In this document: positions 1 to 7,505 of the stretch, one piece after another
Layout: each line of letters opens with the position of its first letter
Position numbering within the stretch: position 1 is the stretch's first letter
Assembly (NCBI GenBank): GCA_947447845.1
Contig: CANFNO010000120.1
Span: 1-7,505, forward strand
Reading direction: 5' to 3'
Origin: Burkholderiales bacterium
Lineage (GTDB): Bacteria > Pseudomonadota > Gammaproteobacteria > Burkholderiales > Burkholderiaceae
Length of the DNA stretch: 7,505 bases
Notes under the pieces: generated by a model
Told to the model about the DNA's origin: nothing
The model's database searches: none
What the model saw: only the letters and a program-made list of their open reading frames with translations
Position numbers and translations under genes: made by a program

Positions 1-9
1 GACAAGCAC

Positions 10-13
<4 letters not shown>
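1..13 (+). CDS. Possible 3' end of the gene upstream of coxL (coxS expected)
   Basis: The coxL start codon is embedded in ATGA, so a TGA stop lies at 11-13 in the second forward frame. The few codons before it (ACA AGC ACA) would give a protein ending Thr-Ser-Thr. In form I CO dehydrogenase clusters the iron-sulphur subunit gene coxS normally sits directly before coxL, so an overlapping coxS end with translational coupling is plausible. Only three codons are visible, so neither the gene nor its identity can be confirmed from this window. Confidence 0.25.
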
Positions 14-2412
<2,399 letters not shown>

Positions 2413-2427
2413 GTTTTTTCTTCGTCC

Positions 2428-2457
2428 GGGGCGGAGGCACTGCGGTGCCTCCGCCCC
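2428..2457 (+). terminator. Perfect 13-bp hairpin between coxL and coxG, possible attenuator or partial terminator
   Basis: GGGGCGGAGGCAC at 2428-2440 is exactly complementary to GTGCCTCCGCCCC at 2445-2457, leaving a TGCG loop. It lies in the 67-base gap after the coxL stop. A run of five T (2464-2468) follows six bases after the stem rather than immediately, so it is not a textbook intrinsic terminator. It could reduce read-through into coxG, or stabilise the 3' end of the structural-gene message so that the enzyme subunits outnumber the accessory proteins. On the opposite strand the hairpin is followed by A-rich sequence, so it would not terminate antisense transcription. A dispersed palindromic repeat is an alternative. 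Confidence 0.6.
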
Positions 2458-2479
2458 CTTGCATTTTTAAAGGGTTGAT

Positions 2480-3157
2480 ATGGAAGTTGTTCTCGACAAG
2501 ACCTACCCGGTTGCCTCCGGTGTGGACGCGGCCTGGCTGGTGCTGGCCAATATGCACGAGCTGGCCACCTGCATGCCCGGTGCGCAGATTACCGAGGACA
2601 TTGACGCCACGCACTTCAAGGGCGCGGTCAAGGTCAAGGTCGGACCGGCCGTGGCAGCCTTTGCCGGCACCATCGAAATTTTGACGCTGGATGCCAGCAC
2701 TCGCACGCTCAAGATGATGGGCAAGGGCGCCGACAAGGGCGGCTCCTCGGCCTCCATGGAACTCACGGCCAACCTGATTGAAGCCGAAGGCGGCATGAGC
2801 ACGCTGGTGGGCCATGCCGAAGTCATCGTCAACGGCAAGTTCGCCCAGTTTGGCGGACGCATGATGACCTCGGTGTCCGACATGATTCTGTTGCAGTTCG
2901 CCGACGTGTTCTCGCAAAAAGCCGCCGTGCAACAGGCGGCCATGGCGCCCGCTGAGGCAGTTCCGGTGGCCTCCAATGCGGCTTCTGGTGACACCCATTC
3001 AGCCGACGGTGTCAGCGCCGCAGCTGCACCCGCTATGGCCGCTACAGCCAAGCCAGCCCCGGTGGCGCCCATCGTGGCCAAAGAGTTCAACGCGCTGGCC
3101 TTTGCCTGGCAGATGGTCAAGAACTTCTTTTCCGGCCTATTCGGTCGTAAAGCCTAA
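2480..3157 (+). CDS. coxG: CO dehydrogenase accessory protein CoxG (SRPBCC fold)
   Basis: The first roughly 150 of 225 residues match the CoxG/SRPBCC family (carbon monoxide dehydrogenase subunit G). Visible features are the early helix region around HELATCMPG, the strand KGAVKVKVGP and the closing helix ending near FADVFSQKA. Residues about 152-200 form an Ala/Pro-rich, probably disordered linker. The last 25 residues contain an aromatic, basic amphipathic segment (WQMVKNFFSGLFGRKA, 210-225), which suits peripheral membrane binding. SRPBCC proteins bind hydrophobic ligands in a deep pocket. Work on mycobacterial CO oxidation proposes that CoxG carries menaquinone to the enzyme; assuming the same role here, possibly with ubiquinone, is inference. 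The ATG at 2480 is preceded by an AAAGGG element ending six bases upstream. The downstream coxD begins 14 bases after the stop. Confidence 0.92.
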   Translation: MEVVLDKTYPVASGVDAAWLVLANMHELATCMPGAQITEDIDATHFKGAVKVKVGPAVAAFAGTIEILTLDASTRTLKMMGKGADKGGSSASMELTANLIEAEGGMSTLVGHAEVIVNGKFAQFGGRMMTSVSDMILLQFADVFSQKAAVQQAAMAPAEAVPVASNAASGDTHSADGVSAAAAPAMAATAKPAPVAPIVAKEFNALAFAWQMVKNFFSGLFGRKA

Positions 3158-3171
3158 GCCAGGAGACCGCC

Positions 3172-4125
3172 ATGGCTGAACCGCAAGCCCAGGGACTGTC
3201 TGGCAGCACACTGCATAGCCCTGAAGGTCTGCGCGAGCAGCTTTTCAAGGCCGGCTACATCGCCGATGAAGACCTCGCCAGCCTGGTCTGGATGGGGCTG
3301 GCGCTGGAGCGCCCGCTGTTGCTTGAAGGCCAGGCCGGTGTTGGCAAAACGGCAATTGCCGCAGCCTGCGCGCGCGCCCTGAACCGTCCGCTGTTGCGCC
3401 TGCAATGCTACGAAGGGCTGGATCTGGCGCAGTCCGTTTACGAGTGGAACTACAGCCGCCAGTTGCTGGAAATCAGACTGGCCGAGGCCGGTCAGGGCGA
3501 CCGCGCTGCATTGCGCGACAACCTGTTCTCCGAAGCCTTCTTATTGGAGCGCCCGCTGTTGCAGGCGATACGCTGTGCCGAACCTTGTGTGCTTCTGATC
3601 GACGAGATCGACCGTGCCGACGAGGCCTTCGAGGCCTTCCTGCTGGAGATGCTGTCCGAGTACCAGGTCACCGTGCCCGAGATCGGCACACTCAAGGCTT
3701 TGAGCAAGCCGCTGGTGGTGCTCACCAGCAATGGCACGCGGGATTTGTCGGATGCCCTGCGCCGCCGCTGCCTGTTCCATTACGTGGACTTCCCGACGCT
3801 GGCGCGCGAGACGCAAATTGTGCGCACCCTGGTGCCCGAGGCTGCCGGTCGACTGGTCGAGGAGGCCGTCGCCTTTGTGCAGCGCCTGCGCAAGCAGGAC
3901 CTGGAAAAAACGCCGGGCGTCGCCGAAACGCTGGACTGGGTGCGCGTGCTGTTCAAGCTCGGGCACAGCGGCCTGCCGGTGGATCCGCAGTTGCTGGTGC
4001 CTTCGCTGGCAGCCCTGCTCAAGACCCGCACCGACCGCTGGCTGGTGACCTCCGACACCGTGGCCAAGCTGCTCGACGGACCACGCATCGCGCAGGACGT
4101 GGGCGTGGCCGGGGCCATGAAATAA
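3172..4125 (+). CDS. coxD: MoxR-family AAA+ ATPase CoxD, CO dehydrogenase maturation
   Basis: The protein is a 317-residue AAA+ ATPase of the MoxR group. Walker A is GQAGVGKT (53-60), Walker B is LLIDEID with Asp144 and Glu145, and sensor 1 is the TSN at 185-187, followed by RDLSDALRRRC (190-200), where the conserved arginines lie. In Oligotropha, CoxD is a membrane-associated chaperone-like ATPase needed after translation to complete the CuSMo centre, especially its sulphuration. It acts with the VWA protein CoxE, encoded nine bases downstream. The ATG at 3172 has a strong AGGAG at 3161-3165. All key nucleotide-binding residues are intact. MoxR-VWA pairs occur in many pathways, but the position after coxL and coxG makes the CoxD assignment firm. 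Confidence 0.94.
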   Translation: MAEPQAQGLSGSTLHSPEGLREQLFKAGYIADEDLASLVWMGLALERPLLLEGQAGVGKTAIAAACARALNRPLLRLQCYEGLDLAQSVYEWNYSRQLLEIRLAEAGQGDRAALRDNLFSEAFLLERPLLQAIRCAEPCVLLIDEIDRADEAFEAFLLEMLSEYQVTVPEIGTLKALSKPLVVLTSNGTRDLSDALRRRCLFHYVDFPTLARETQIVRTLVPEAAGRLVEEAVAFVQRLRKQDLEKTPGVAETLDWVRVLFKLGHSGLPVDPQLLVPSLAALLKTRTDRWLVTSDTVAKLLDGPRIAQDVGVAGAMK

Positions 4126-4134
4126 GGCGGCACC

Positions 4135-5322
4135 ATGGTGGCCACACTGGAGCAAAGCAGCGTCCCGGCGGCTACCGACCCGCGCCAGCAGCTGGGTGAA
4201 TTTGCCCATTACCTGCGCGGCCATGGCTTTGCGCTAGGCTATGCCGAGGTCGAGCTGATGGCGCGCGCCGCCGCCGCCCTGCCCGTGCCGCAATGGCCGC
4301 GTCTGGAAGCCCTGTGGCGTGGCATTGCCTCCGGCAGCCAGACGCAGTGGACGCGCTACACCGCGCTGCACCAGGCGTTCTGGTTCCCGCACAAGGTGCG
4401 CGGCAGCACGCGCAGTTCCGGCCTGACGCAAAAATCGCGCACGCTGCCCGAGCTGGTGCAGCAAATGCACAAAGACATGGCCGACACGCCGCCGGGTGCC
4501 GCTAAACCCACGCTGGGTGTGGCCGACCAGGCCGGTGCCGGCAACCCGGATGCTGCGGATGCCTCGCCCAAAGCCCAGGGCGGCGCCAGCCGCTTGGGCC
4601 CGCAAGACACGCGCGATTTCGCCGACTGGCTGCCCGGCGACATGGACCGCTTCGAGCCACTGGTGGAGGCATTCAAACGTCGCCTGCGCGCCAAGCTGAT
4701 GCGCCGCGTGCAGGACCACCCGCAGCGCGGTGCCATCCATCTGCGCCGCTCGCTGCGCCAGGCGCTTTCCACCGGTGGCGAACTGGTGCAACTGCACCAC
4801 GTGCGACGCAAGCGCCGCCTGCCCCGGGTCTCGGTGCTGGTGGATGTGAGTCGCTCCATGGAAACCCATGCCCAGTTCTTTCTACGCCTGGGTCGCGCGC
4901 TGGTCGAGGTGATGGACGCACGCGCCTTTGTATTTCACACCCGGCTGGCCGAAGTCACGCCGCTGATGCGCAAGCGCAGCAAGCGCATCCAGGAAAAGGT
5001 CAACGCGGTCAGTTTCGGCTTTGGCGGCGGCACGCGCATCGCGCATTGCCTGGGTCAGGCACTGGATGTGCACTTGGGCCGCGCGCTGAGAAGCGGCGAT
5101 ATCTTCATGGTGCTGAGCGATGGTTACGACACCGACGCACCAGAAGATCTGAGCGCGGTGCTCGCGCGCATCAAGGCACGCGGCGCACGCATCTGCTGGT
5201 TGCACCCCACCGTGGAGCGACCACAATCCGAGGCCATACGCTTGGCCGCACAGCATGTGACGCACTTCATGCCGGTGCACAACCTGGCCAGTCTGTCACG
5301 CCTGCCCGACTTGTTGGCGTAA
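4135..5322 (+). CDS. coxE: VWA-domain protein CoxE, CO dehydrogenase maturation
   Basis: This 395-residue protein has the CoxE architecture: an N-terminal helical part, an Ala/Gly/Pro-rich variable stretch (about 115-165), a strongly basic segment (about 180-235) and a C-terminal von Willebrand A domain. The metal-ion-dependent adhesion site is complete: DVSRS with Asp237, Ser239 and Ser241, Thr300 in GGGTR, and Asp329 in LSDGYD. The length fits the family (about 400 residues). Genetic work in Oligotropha places CoxE with CoxD and CoxF in maturing the active site, with CoxE and CoxF linked to Cu insertion. The gene starts nine bases after coxD, with only a weak AAGG-type site in the gap, so translational coupling to coxD is likely. 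The ATG at 4135 is the first plausible start. Confidence 0.93.
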   Translation: MVATLEQSSVPAATDPRQQLGEFAHYLRGHGFALGYAEVELMARAAAALPVPQWPRLEALWRGIASGSQTQWTRYTALHQAFWFPHKVRGSTRSSGLTQKSRTLPELVQQMHKDMADTPPGAAKPTLGVADQAGAGNPDAADASPKAQGGASRLGPQDTRDFADWLPGDMDRFEPLVEAFKRRLRAKLMRRVQDHPQRGAIHLRRSLRQALSTGGELVQLHHVRRKRRLPRVSVLVDVSRSMETHAQFFLRLGRALVEVMDARAFVFHTRLAEVTPLMRKRSKRIQEKVNAVSFGFGGGTRIAHCLGQALDVHLGRALRSGDIFMVLSDGYDTDAPEDLSAVLARIKARGARICWLHPTVERPQSEAIRLAAQHVTHFMPVHNLASLSRLPDLLA

Positions 5323-5343
5323 AGCCGCAGCAAAACTATTTTT

Positions 5344-5348
5344 GGAGA
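5344..5348 (+). promoter_or_regulatory. Ribosome binding site that fixes the start of the mocA-like gene
   Basis: GGAGA lies six bases before the ATG at 5355. The same frame is open far upstream into coxE (from 5046), so a longest-frame call would overlap coxE by almost 280 bases. This site, and the nucleotidyltransferase similarity beginning shortly after 5355, support the later start. Confidence 0.75.
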
Positions 5349-5354
5349 ACGTTT

Positions 5355-6029
5355 ATGGGATGTCAGTTCAAACAAGGTGGCGGGTTGTACACCCGCCTGC
5401 GCGTCGGTGCCGTGCTGCTGGCCGCAGGCGAAGGTCAGCGCATGGGCGGCGTGGCCAAGTCGCTCATCCGCCTACAAGGCGTGCCGCTGATCAACCGGCA
5501 ACTCGTGGCCCTGAGCGGTGCCGGTATTGATGAAGTGGTGGTGGTCACCGGCCATGCGCGCGATGCGGTGGAGGCGGCTGTGGCGGGTTTCCCGGTCACA
5601 CTGGCACATAACGAACATTACAAGGAGGGCCAGCAGCGTTCGGTGCGCGTCGGGCTGGACAAGCTGGGTGCCAATTGCGATGCCGTGCTGGTGCTGCTGG
5701 CAGACCAGCCACTGATCGGCGCAGCCGACCTCACCGAGCTGATCGCAGCCTTTAAAAAGCGCGGCCAGGGTCATGTGCTGGTGCCCATGGTGGACGGGCA
5801 GCGCGGCAACCCGATCGTGCTGGACGATGTGGCACGCGCACAGATTCTCGCCAGCGGCACCAACCTGGGCTGCCGCAACCTGATAGCGCGCAACCCCGAA
5901 CTGGTGTGCGTGCATGACACCGCCAACACCCGTTTTGTCACTGACCTGGACACCCCCGAGGATCTGGCTCGCTTGGCCGAGCGCACTGGTTGGCGACTCG
6001 AATTGCCGCAGGCCGAAACTGCGACATGA
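5355..6029 (+). CDS. mocA: MobA/MocA-like nucleotidyltransferase, probable molybdenum cofactor cytidylyltransferase
   Basis: The 224-residue protein is a Rossmann-type NTP transferase. The nucleotide-binding loop is LLAAGEGQRMGGVAK at 21-35. It has LAAG, as in MocA-type cytidylyltransferases, rather than the LAGG of guanylyltransferase MobA. A metal-binding DQP follows at 117-119, with GNPIVL and a C-terminal DLDTPEDL also seen. The expected reaction joins CMP from CTP to Mo-molybdopterin, giving the MCD cofactor that CO dehydrogenase uses, so the location in a cox operon supports the call. The chosen start leaves about 16 residues before the first strand, including a Cys at position 3. The gap to coxE is 32 bases, and the stop overlaps the next start. 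An activity on a different sugar or alcohol phosphate cannot be excluded from sequence alone. Confidence 0.82.
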   Translation: MGCQFKQGGGLYTRLRVGAVLLAAGEGQRMGGVAKSLIRLQGVPLINRQLVALSGAGIDEVVVVTGHARDAVEAAVAGFPVTLAHNEHYKEGQQRSVRVGLDKLGANCDAVLVLLADQPLIGAADLTELIAAFKKRGQGHVLVPMVDGQRGNPIVLDDVARAQILASGTNLGCRNLIARNPELVCVHDTANTRFVTDLDTPEDLARLAERTGWRLELPQAETAT

Positions 6030-6745
6030 ATGATGCGCCCCCCGCCATGACAGGCGCCACCACGGGCATGTTGCAAGCGCATTGGCCGGTACCCATGGCC
6101 ACGCACCGCTTTGCGCAGGCGGCAGAGGTTAACGCCGTGCTGGCCCGTGTCTTCACGGTGATGCGCGCAACCGACCCGGACTACCAGCCCGGCAGCAGCT
6201 TTTACGCCAGCAGCGACGACCTGCTGGGGCGCGTGGATCTGCCGGAGTTTGCCGCACTGATCCAGTTCATCGCGCAGGCCCTGCAACACACCGTCAAACA
6301 GGCCAATGCCGGTGTCTGGCCGCAGGGTCGGCGCGGCCTGCAACTGGAACTCTCCGGGGTCTGGTTTCAAATCCAGAATGGCGCCGCGTTTCACGACATC
6401 CATACCCATGGCAATTGCTCCTGGTCAGGCGTGTACTACGTGCAGATTGACCCGCAGGAAGAGCGCGAAAAGAATTCGGAACTGGGCGCACTTAACGGCG
6501 CCACTCGCTTTTACAGCCCGATGTTTCCGCTGTTGGGTGGCGCCTATATGGACATGGGCAACGCCTATCTGCAAAAGGCCACGCTCGACGTGACGCCGCG
6601 CGAGGGCGAATTGCTGCTGTTCCCGGCCTTTCTGCCTCACAAGGCCATGCCTTACAGCGGCGCGAAGGACCGCATTGTGGTGTCCTTCAACGCGCAAATC
6701 AATGCCGCGGAAGGCAACCAAGTCTTCGGCTATTCAGCGGTGTAA
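6026..6745 (+). CDS. Putative 2-oxoglutarate/Fe(II)-type oxygenase (TIGR02466/PF13759-like)
   Basis: The 239-residue product looks like the poorly characterised putative 2OG-Fe(II) oxygenase family. A tryptophan-containing strand (GVWFQIQNG) leads to a histidine cluster HDIHTHGN (His123, His126, His128), then SGVYYVQ. Much later comes GELLLFPAFLPH with His205, then Arg216 in DRIVVSFN, the usual positions of the distal iron ligand and the 2-oxoglutarate-binding arginine in a double-stranded beta-helix fold. Which of the clustered residues bind iron is inference. The N-terminal 100 residues are less conserved in appearance. The ATG at 6026 overlaps the preceding TGA as ATGA, so translation is probably coupled. 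This frame is also open a little further upstream (ATG at 5990), but that start would overlap more. The substrate is unknown; a link to CO dehydrogenase is suggested only by operon position. Confidence 0.72.
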   Translation: MNDAPPAMTGATTGMLQAHWPVPMATHRFAQAAEVNAVLARVFTVMRATDPDYQPGSSFYASSDDLLGRVDLPEFAALIQFIAQALQHTVKQANAGVWPQGRRGLQLELSGVWFQIQNGAAFHDIHTHGNCSWSGVYYVQIDPQEEREKNSELGALNGATRFYSPMFPLLGGAYMDMGNAYLQKATLDVTPREGELLLFPAFLPHKAMPYSGAKDRIVVSFNAQINAAEGNQVFGYSAV

Positions 6746-7027
6746 CTTTTAAAATCAGGCGCAGTTGGCAAGATAATTGCCGCTATTGCGAGTAACTAAA
6801 CTGACGTTATGTATGTTTTAGCATGCTGGCTTGATCGAATCAGCTGAAATACTGGGAACTGCTGCTCAATCAAGTAAAAAGCTGCAGCACAGGAGTAGTG
6901 ATCTGCTGATGACGGCCGTCTCTCCAAATAAGACTGCAAAGGAAAATGGTTGAGCGCAATGTCTCCAATACGGCAACTCTCCACACTGTCTGGATTTGGT
7001 CGGTCGGCTCGAGAACCCTCTGCCTGC

Positions 7028-7095
7028 AATGACCGCTGACGAGAAAACCACGGTTGCGAAAATGGGAAATCCTCAATCACCGACGAATGACCGCT
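7028..7095. repeat. Direct repeat of AATGACCGCT
   Basis: AATGACCGCT occurs at 7028-7037 and again at 7086-7095, 58 bases apart start to start. Flanking bases differ, so it is not a simple tandem duplication. Short units of this kind recur in decayed intergenic sequence of betaproteobacteria as far as I recall, but chance or a binding-site pair is also possible. Confidence 0.4.
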
Positions 7096-7138
7096 CCCAC
7101 GAATCCAGGGGTTGGATATAGACGGTGTTGCGACGAAT
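7081..7138. repeat. Direct repeat of CGACGAAT
   Basis: CGACGAAT occurs at 7081-7088 and 7131-7138, exactly 50 bases apart. The first copy overlaps the second AATGACCGCT copy by three bases. At eight bases the match could be chance. If real, it might mark an insertion edge or paired protein-binding sites. Confidence 0.3.
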
Positions 7139-7166
7139 AATTGCTGATCAGTCTGCGCCTACAATC

Positions 7167-7238
7167 TTGAGAAATTGGGTTCAGTGGAAGGCAGCTAAGC
7201 GGCACAGGAGCGTCCAAGGGCTTGCACTGATTTCTCAA
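7167..7238. repeat. Imperfect inverted repeat with a large loop
   Basis: TTGAGAAAT (7167-7175) pairs exactly with ATTTCTCAA (7230-7238). After a six-base bulge (7176-7181), CAGTG (7182-7186) pairs with CACTG (7225-7229). A single G-G mismatch follows, then AAG (7188-7190) pairs with CTT (7221-7223). The loop is 30 bases. The arrangement gives 17 base pairs and no T run follows, so a transcription terminator is unlikely. Confidence 0.45.
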
Positions 7239-7288
7239 AGCGCATGGCTGGTTTCGAGATTTTGGCCAGGCGGACGTCAGCTTTCGAG

Positions 7289-7322
7289 CGGATGGACTAA
7301 ACCGCTGTCGCGGTAGTCTCCG
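7289..7322. repeat. Bulged hairpin upstream of the integrase, possible mobile-element end
   Basis: CGGA (7289-7292) pairs with TCCG (7319-7322), GACTA (7295-7299) with TAGTC (7314-7318), and CCGC (7302-7305) with GCGG (7310-7313), leaving a TGTC loop. The two-base bulges TG and AA both fall on the left arm. This makes 13 base pairs in 34 bases. Palindromes near the termini are known for IS91-family elements, and folded bulged single strands are recognised by several recombinases. Assigning this hairpin to an element end is inference. Confidence 0.5.
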
Positions 7323-7397
7323 AGCCAGCGTGTGTGGTGAGCGCCTGCGTGGTTGATGACTATGTTGTGTATTGAGGCAATTGGCCTCGTCCACAAC

Positions 7398-7402
7398 AGG
7401 AG
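7398..7402 (+). promoter_or_regulatory. Ribosome binding site of the integrase gene
   Basis: AGGAG is placed seven bases before the ATG at 7410, an ideal spacing. It supports this codon as the start of the partial integrase, although the reading frame is cut by the window edge. Confidence 0.7.
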
Positions 7403-7409
7403 TACCGCC

Positions 7410-7505
7410 ATGCAATCATCGATTTCAACCGTCTCCCCACTGCGCCAACGCATGGTGGAGGACATGCGAATGCGTACGCTCGCACCCAAGACCCAAACGG
7501 CCTAC
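7410..7505 (+). CDS. Tyrosine-recombinase-type integrase, N-terminal fragment (gene runs off the window)
   Basis: Thirty-two codons are visible. After a short leader the product reads SPLRQRMVEDMRMRTLAPKT followed by QTAY. This resembles the start of the SAM-like, core DNA-binding domain of phage-type integrases, where the pattern LRxRMxEDMxxRxLxPxTQ is typical of recombinases encoded next to IS91-type transposases. The catalytic Arg-His-Arg-Tyr residues would lie beyond the window, so activity cannot be judged. A good AGGAG precedes the ATG. The open frame stops only because the window ends. Orientation is the same as the cox operon, but the roughly 660-base AT-richer gap suggests a separate transcription unit and a different origin. 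Confidence 0.75.
   Translation, partial: MQSSISTVSPLRQRMVEDMRMRTLAPKTQTAY

Larger units (their letters stand above)
6746..7409. other. Intergenic stretch without a convincing gene between the cox operon and the integrase
   Basis: About 660 bases after the oxygenase stop are visibly richer in A and T than the operon. Frames on both strands are short, begin at unconvincing starts and encode compositions I do not recognise as any family. No tRNA, CRISPR or clear intrinsic terminator was found. A 5-bp stem GGCAA/TTGCC around 6767-6781 lacks a T run. The stretch contains a 10-base direct repeat, an 8-base direct repeat, a 10-bp palindrome (6911-6920) and two longer imperfect hairpins near the right side. 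These are consistent with decayed or mobile DNA. Confidence 0.6.

Noticed and set aside
2503..3120. Long open frame on the minus strand opposite coxG
   Set aside because: It is a shadow of high-GC codon use in coxG, with repetitive Ala/Ser composition, no recognised domain and no ribosome binding site suited to it.
3541..4869. Two long minus-strand open frames opposite coxD and coxE
   Set aside because: Both lie fully antisense to genes with intact Walker and MIDAS motifs. Their products are rich in His, Gln, Arg and Ala and match no family I know.
5046..5354. Upstream extension of the MocA-like gene into coxE
   Set aside because: The open frame there is antiparallel to nothing useful: it overlaps the functional VWA domain end, and a good GGAGA site and the family similarity both favour the start at 5355.
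6767..6781. Small stem GGCAA/TTGCC as a terminator for the cox operon
   Set aside because: Only five base pairs and no following T run; too weak to call.
6786..6812. Possible promoter TTGCGA with a TATGTA-like -10 after the oxygenase
   Set aside because: The -10 match is poor and no gene follows closely on that strand.
6796..7080. Minus-strand frame of about 94 codons in the gap
   Set aside because: It starts at GTG without a clear ribosome binding site, has no recognised family, and spans repeat-like sequence, so it is more likely spurious.
7077..7489. Minus-strand frames opposite the integrase start and its leader
   Set aside because: They overlap the integrase beginning and the hairpins, with composition unlike a folded protein.

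Overview
The window carries most of the 3' half of an aerobic (molybdenum-copper) carbon monoxide dehydrogenase (cox) gene cluster, all on the + strand. It is followed by about 660 bases without a convincing gene and then by the first 32 codons of a tyrosine-recombinase-type integrase. High-GC genes, gene style and protein similarity suggest a proteobacterium, most likely a betaproteobacterium of the Burkholderiales/Comamonadaceae type. This placement is inference and no 16S or other marker is present.

Layout: coxL (10-2412), catalytic large subunit with the form I active-site motif AYRCSFR; a perfect 13-bp hairpin (2428-2457); coxG (2480-3157), SRPBCC-fold accessory protein with a linker and an amphipathic C-terminal tail; coxD (3172-4125), MoxR-type AAA+ ATPase; coxE (4135-5322), von Willebrand A (VWA) protein with an intact MIDAS; a MobA/MocA-like nucleotidyltransferase (5355-6029), probably the molybdopterin cytidylyltransferase; and a putative 2-oxoglutarate/Fe(II)-type oxygenase (6026-6745) whose ATG overlaps the preceding stop (ATGA). 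Gaps between genes are 9 to 67 bases, so the set reads as one operon. coxM and coxS would be expected to the left, outside the window.

How the genes work together: CoxL binds the Mo-MCD cofactor with a Cu ion on an active-site Cys and oxidises CO. The MocA-like protein would make the cytosine dinucleotide form of the cofactor. CoxD and CoxE form an AAA+/VWA chaperone pair that matures the CuSMo centre after translation. CoxG is thought to link the enzyme to the membrane and its quinone pool. The oxygenase has no established role in CO oxidation and is the most unexpected member. No XdhC-like coxF is seen where it commonly follows coxE.

The region 6746-7409 is visibly more AT-rich than the operon, has short direct and inverted repeats including a bulged hairpin at 7289-7322, and leads into the integrase start. 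It looks like the junction between the metabolic operon and a mobile element, possibly of the IS91-associated kind.
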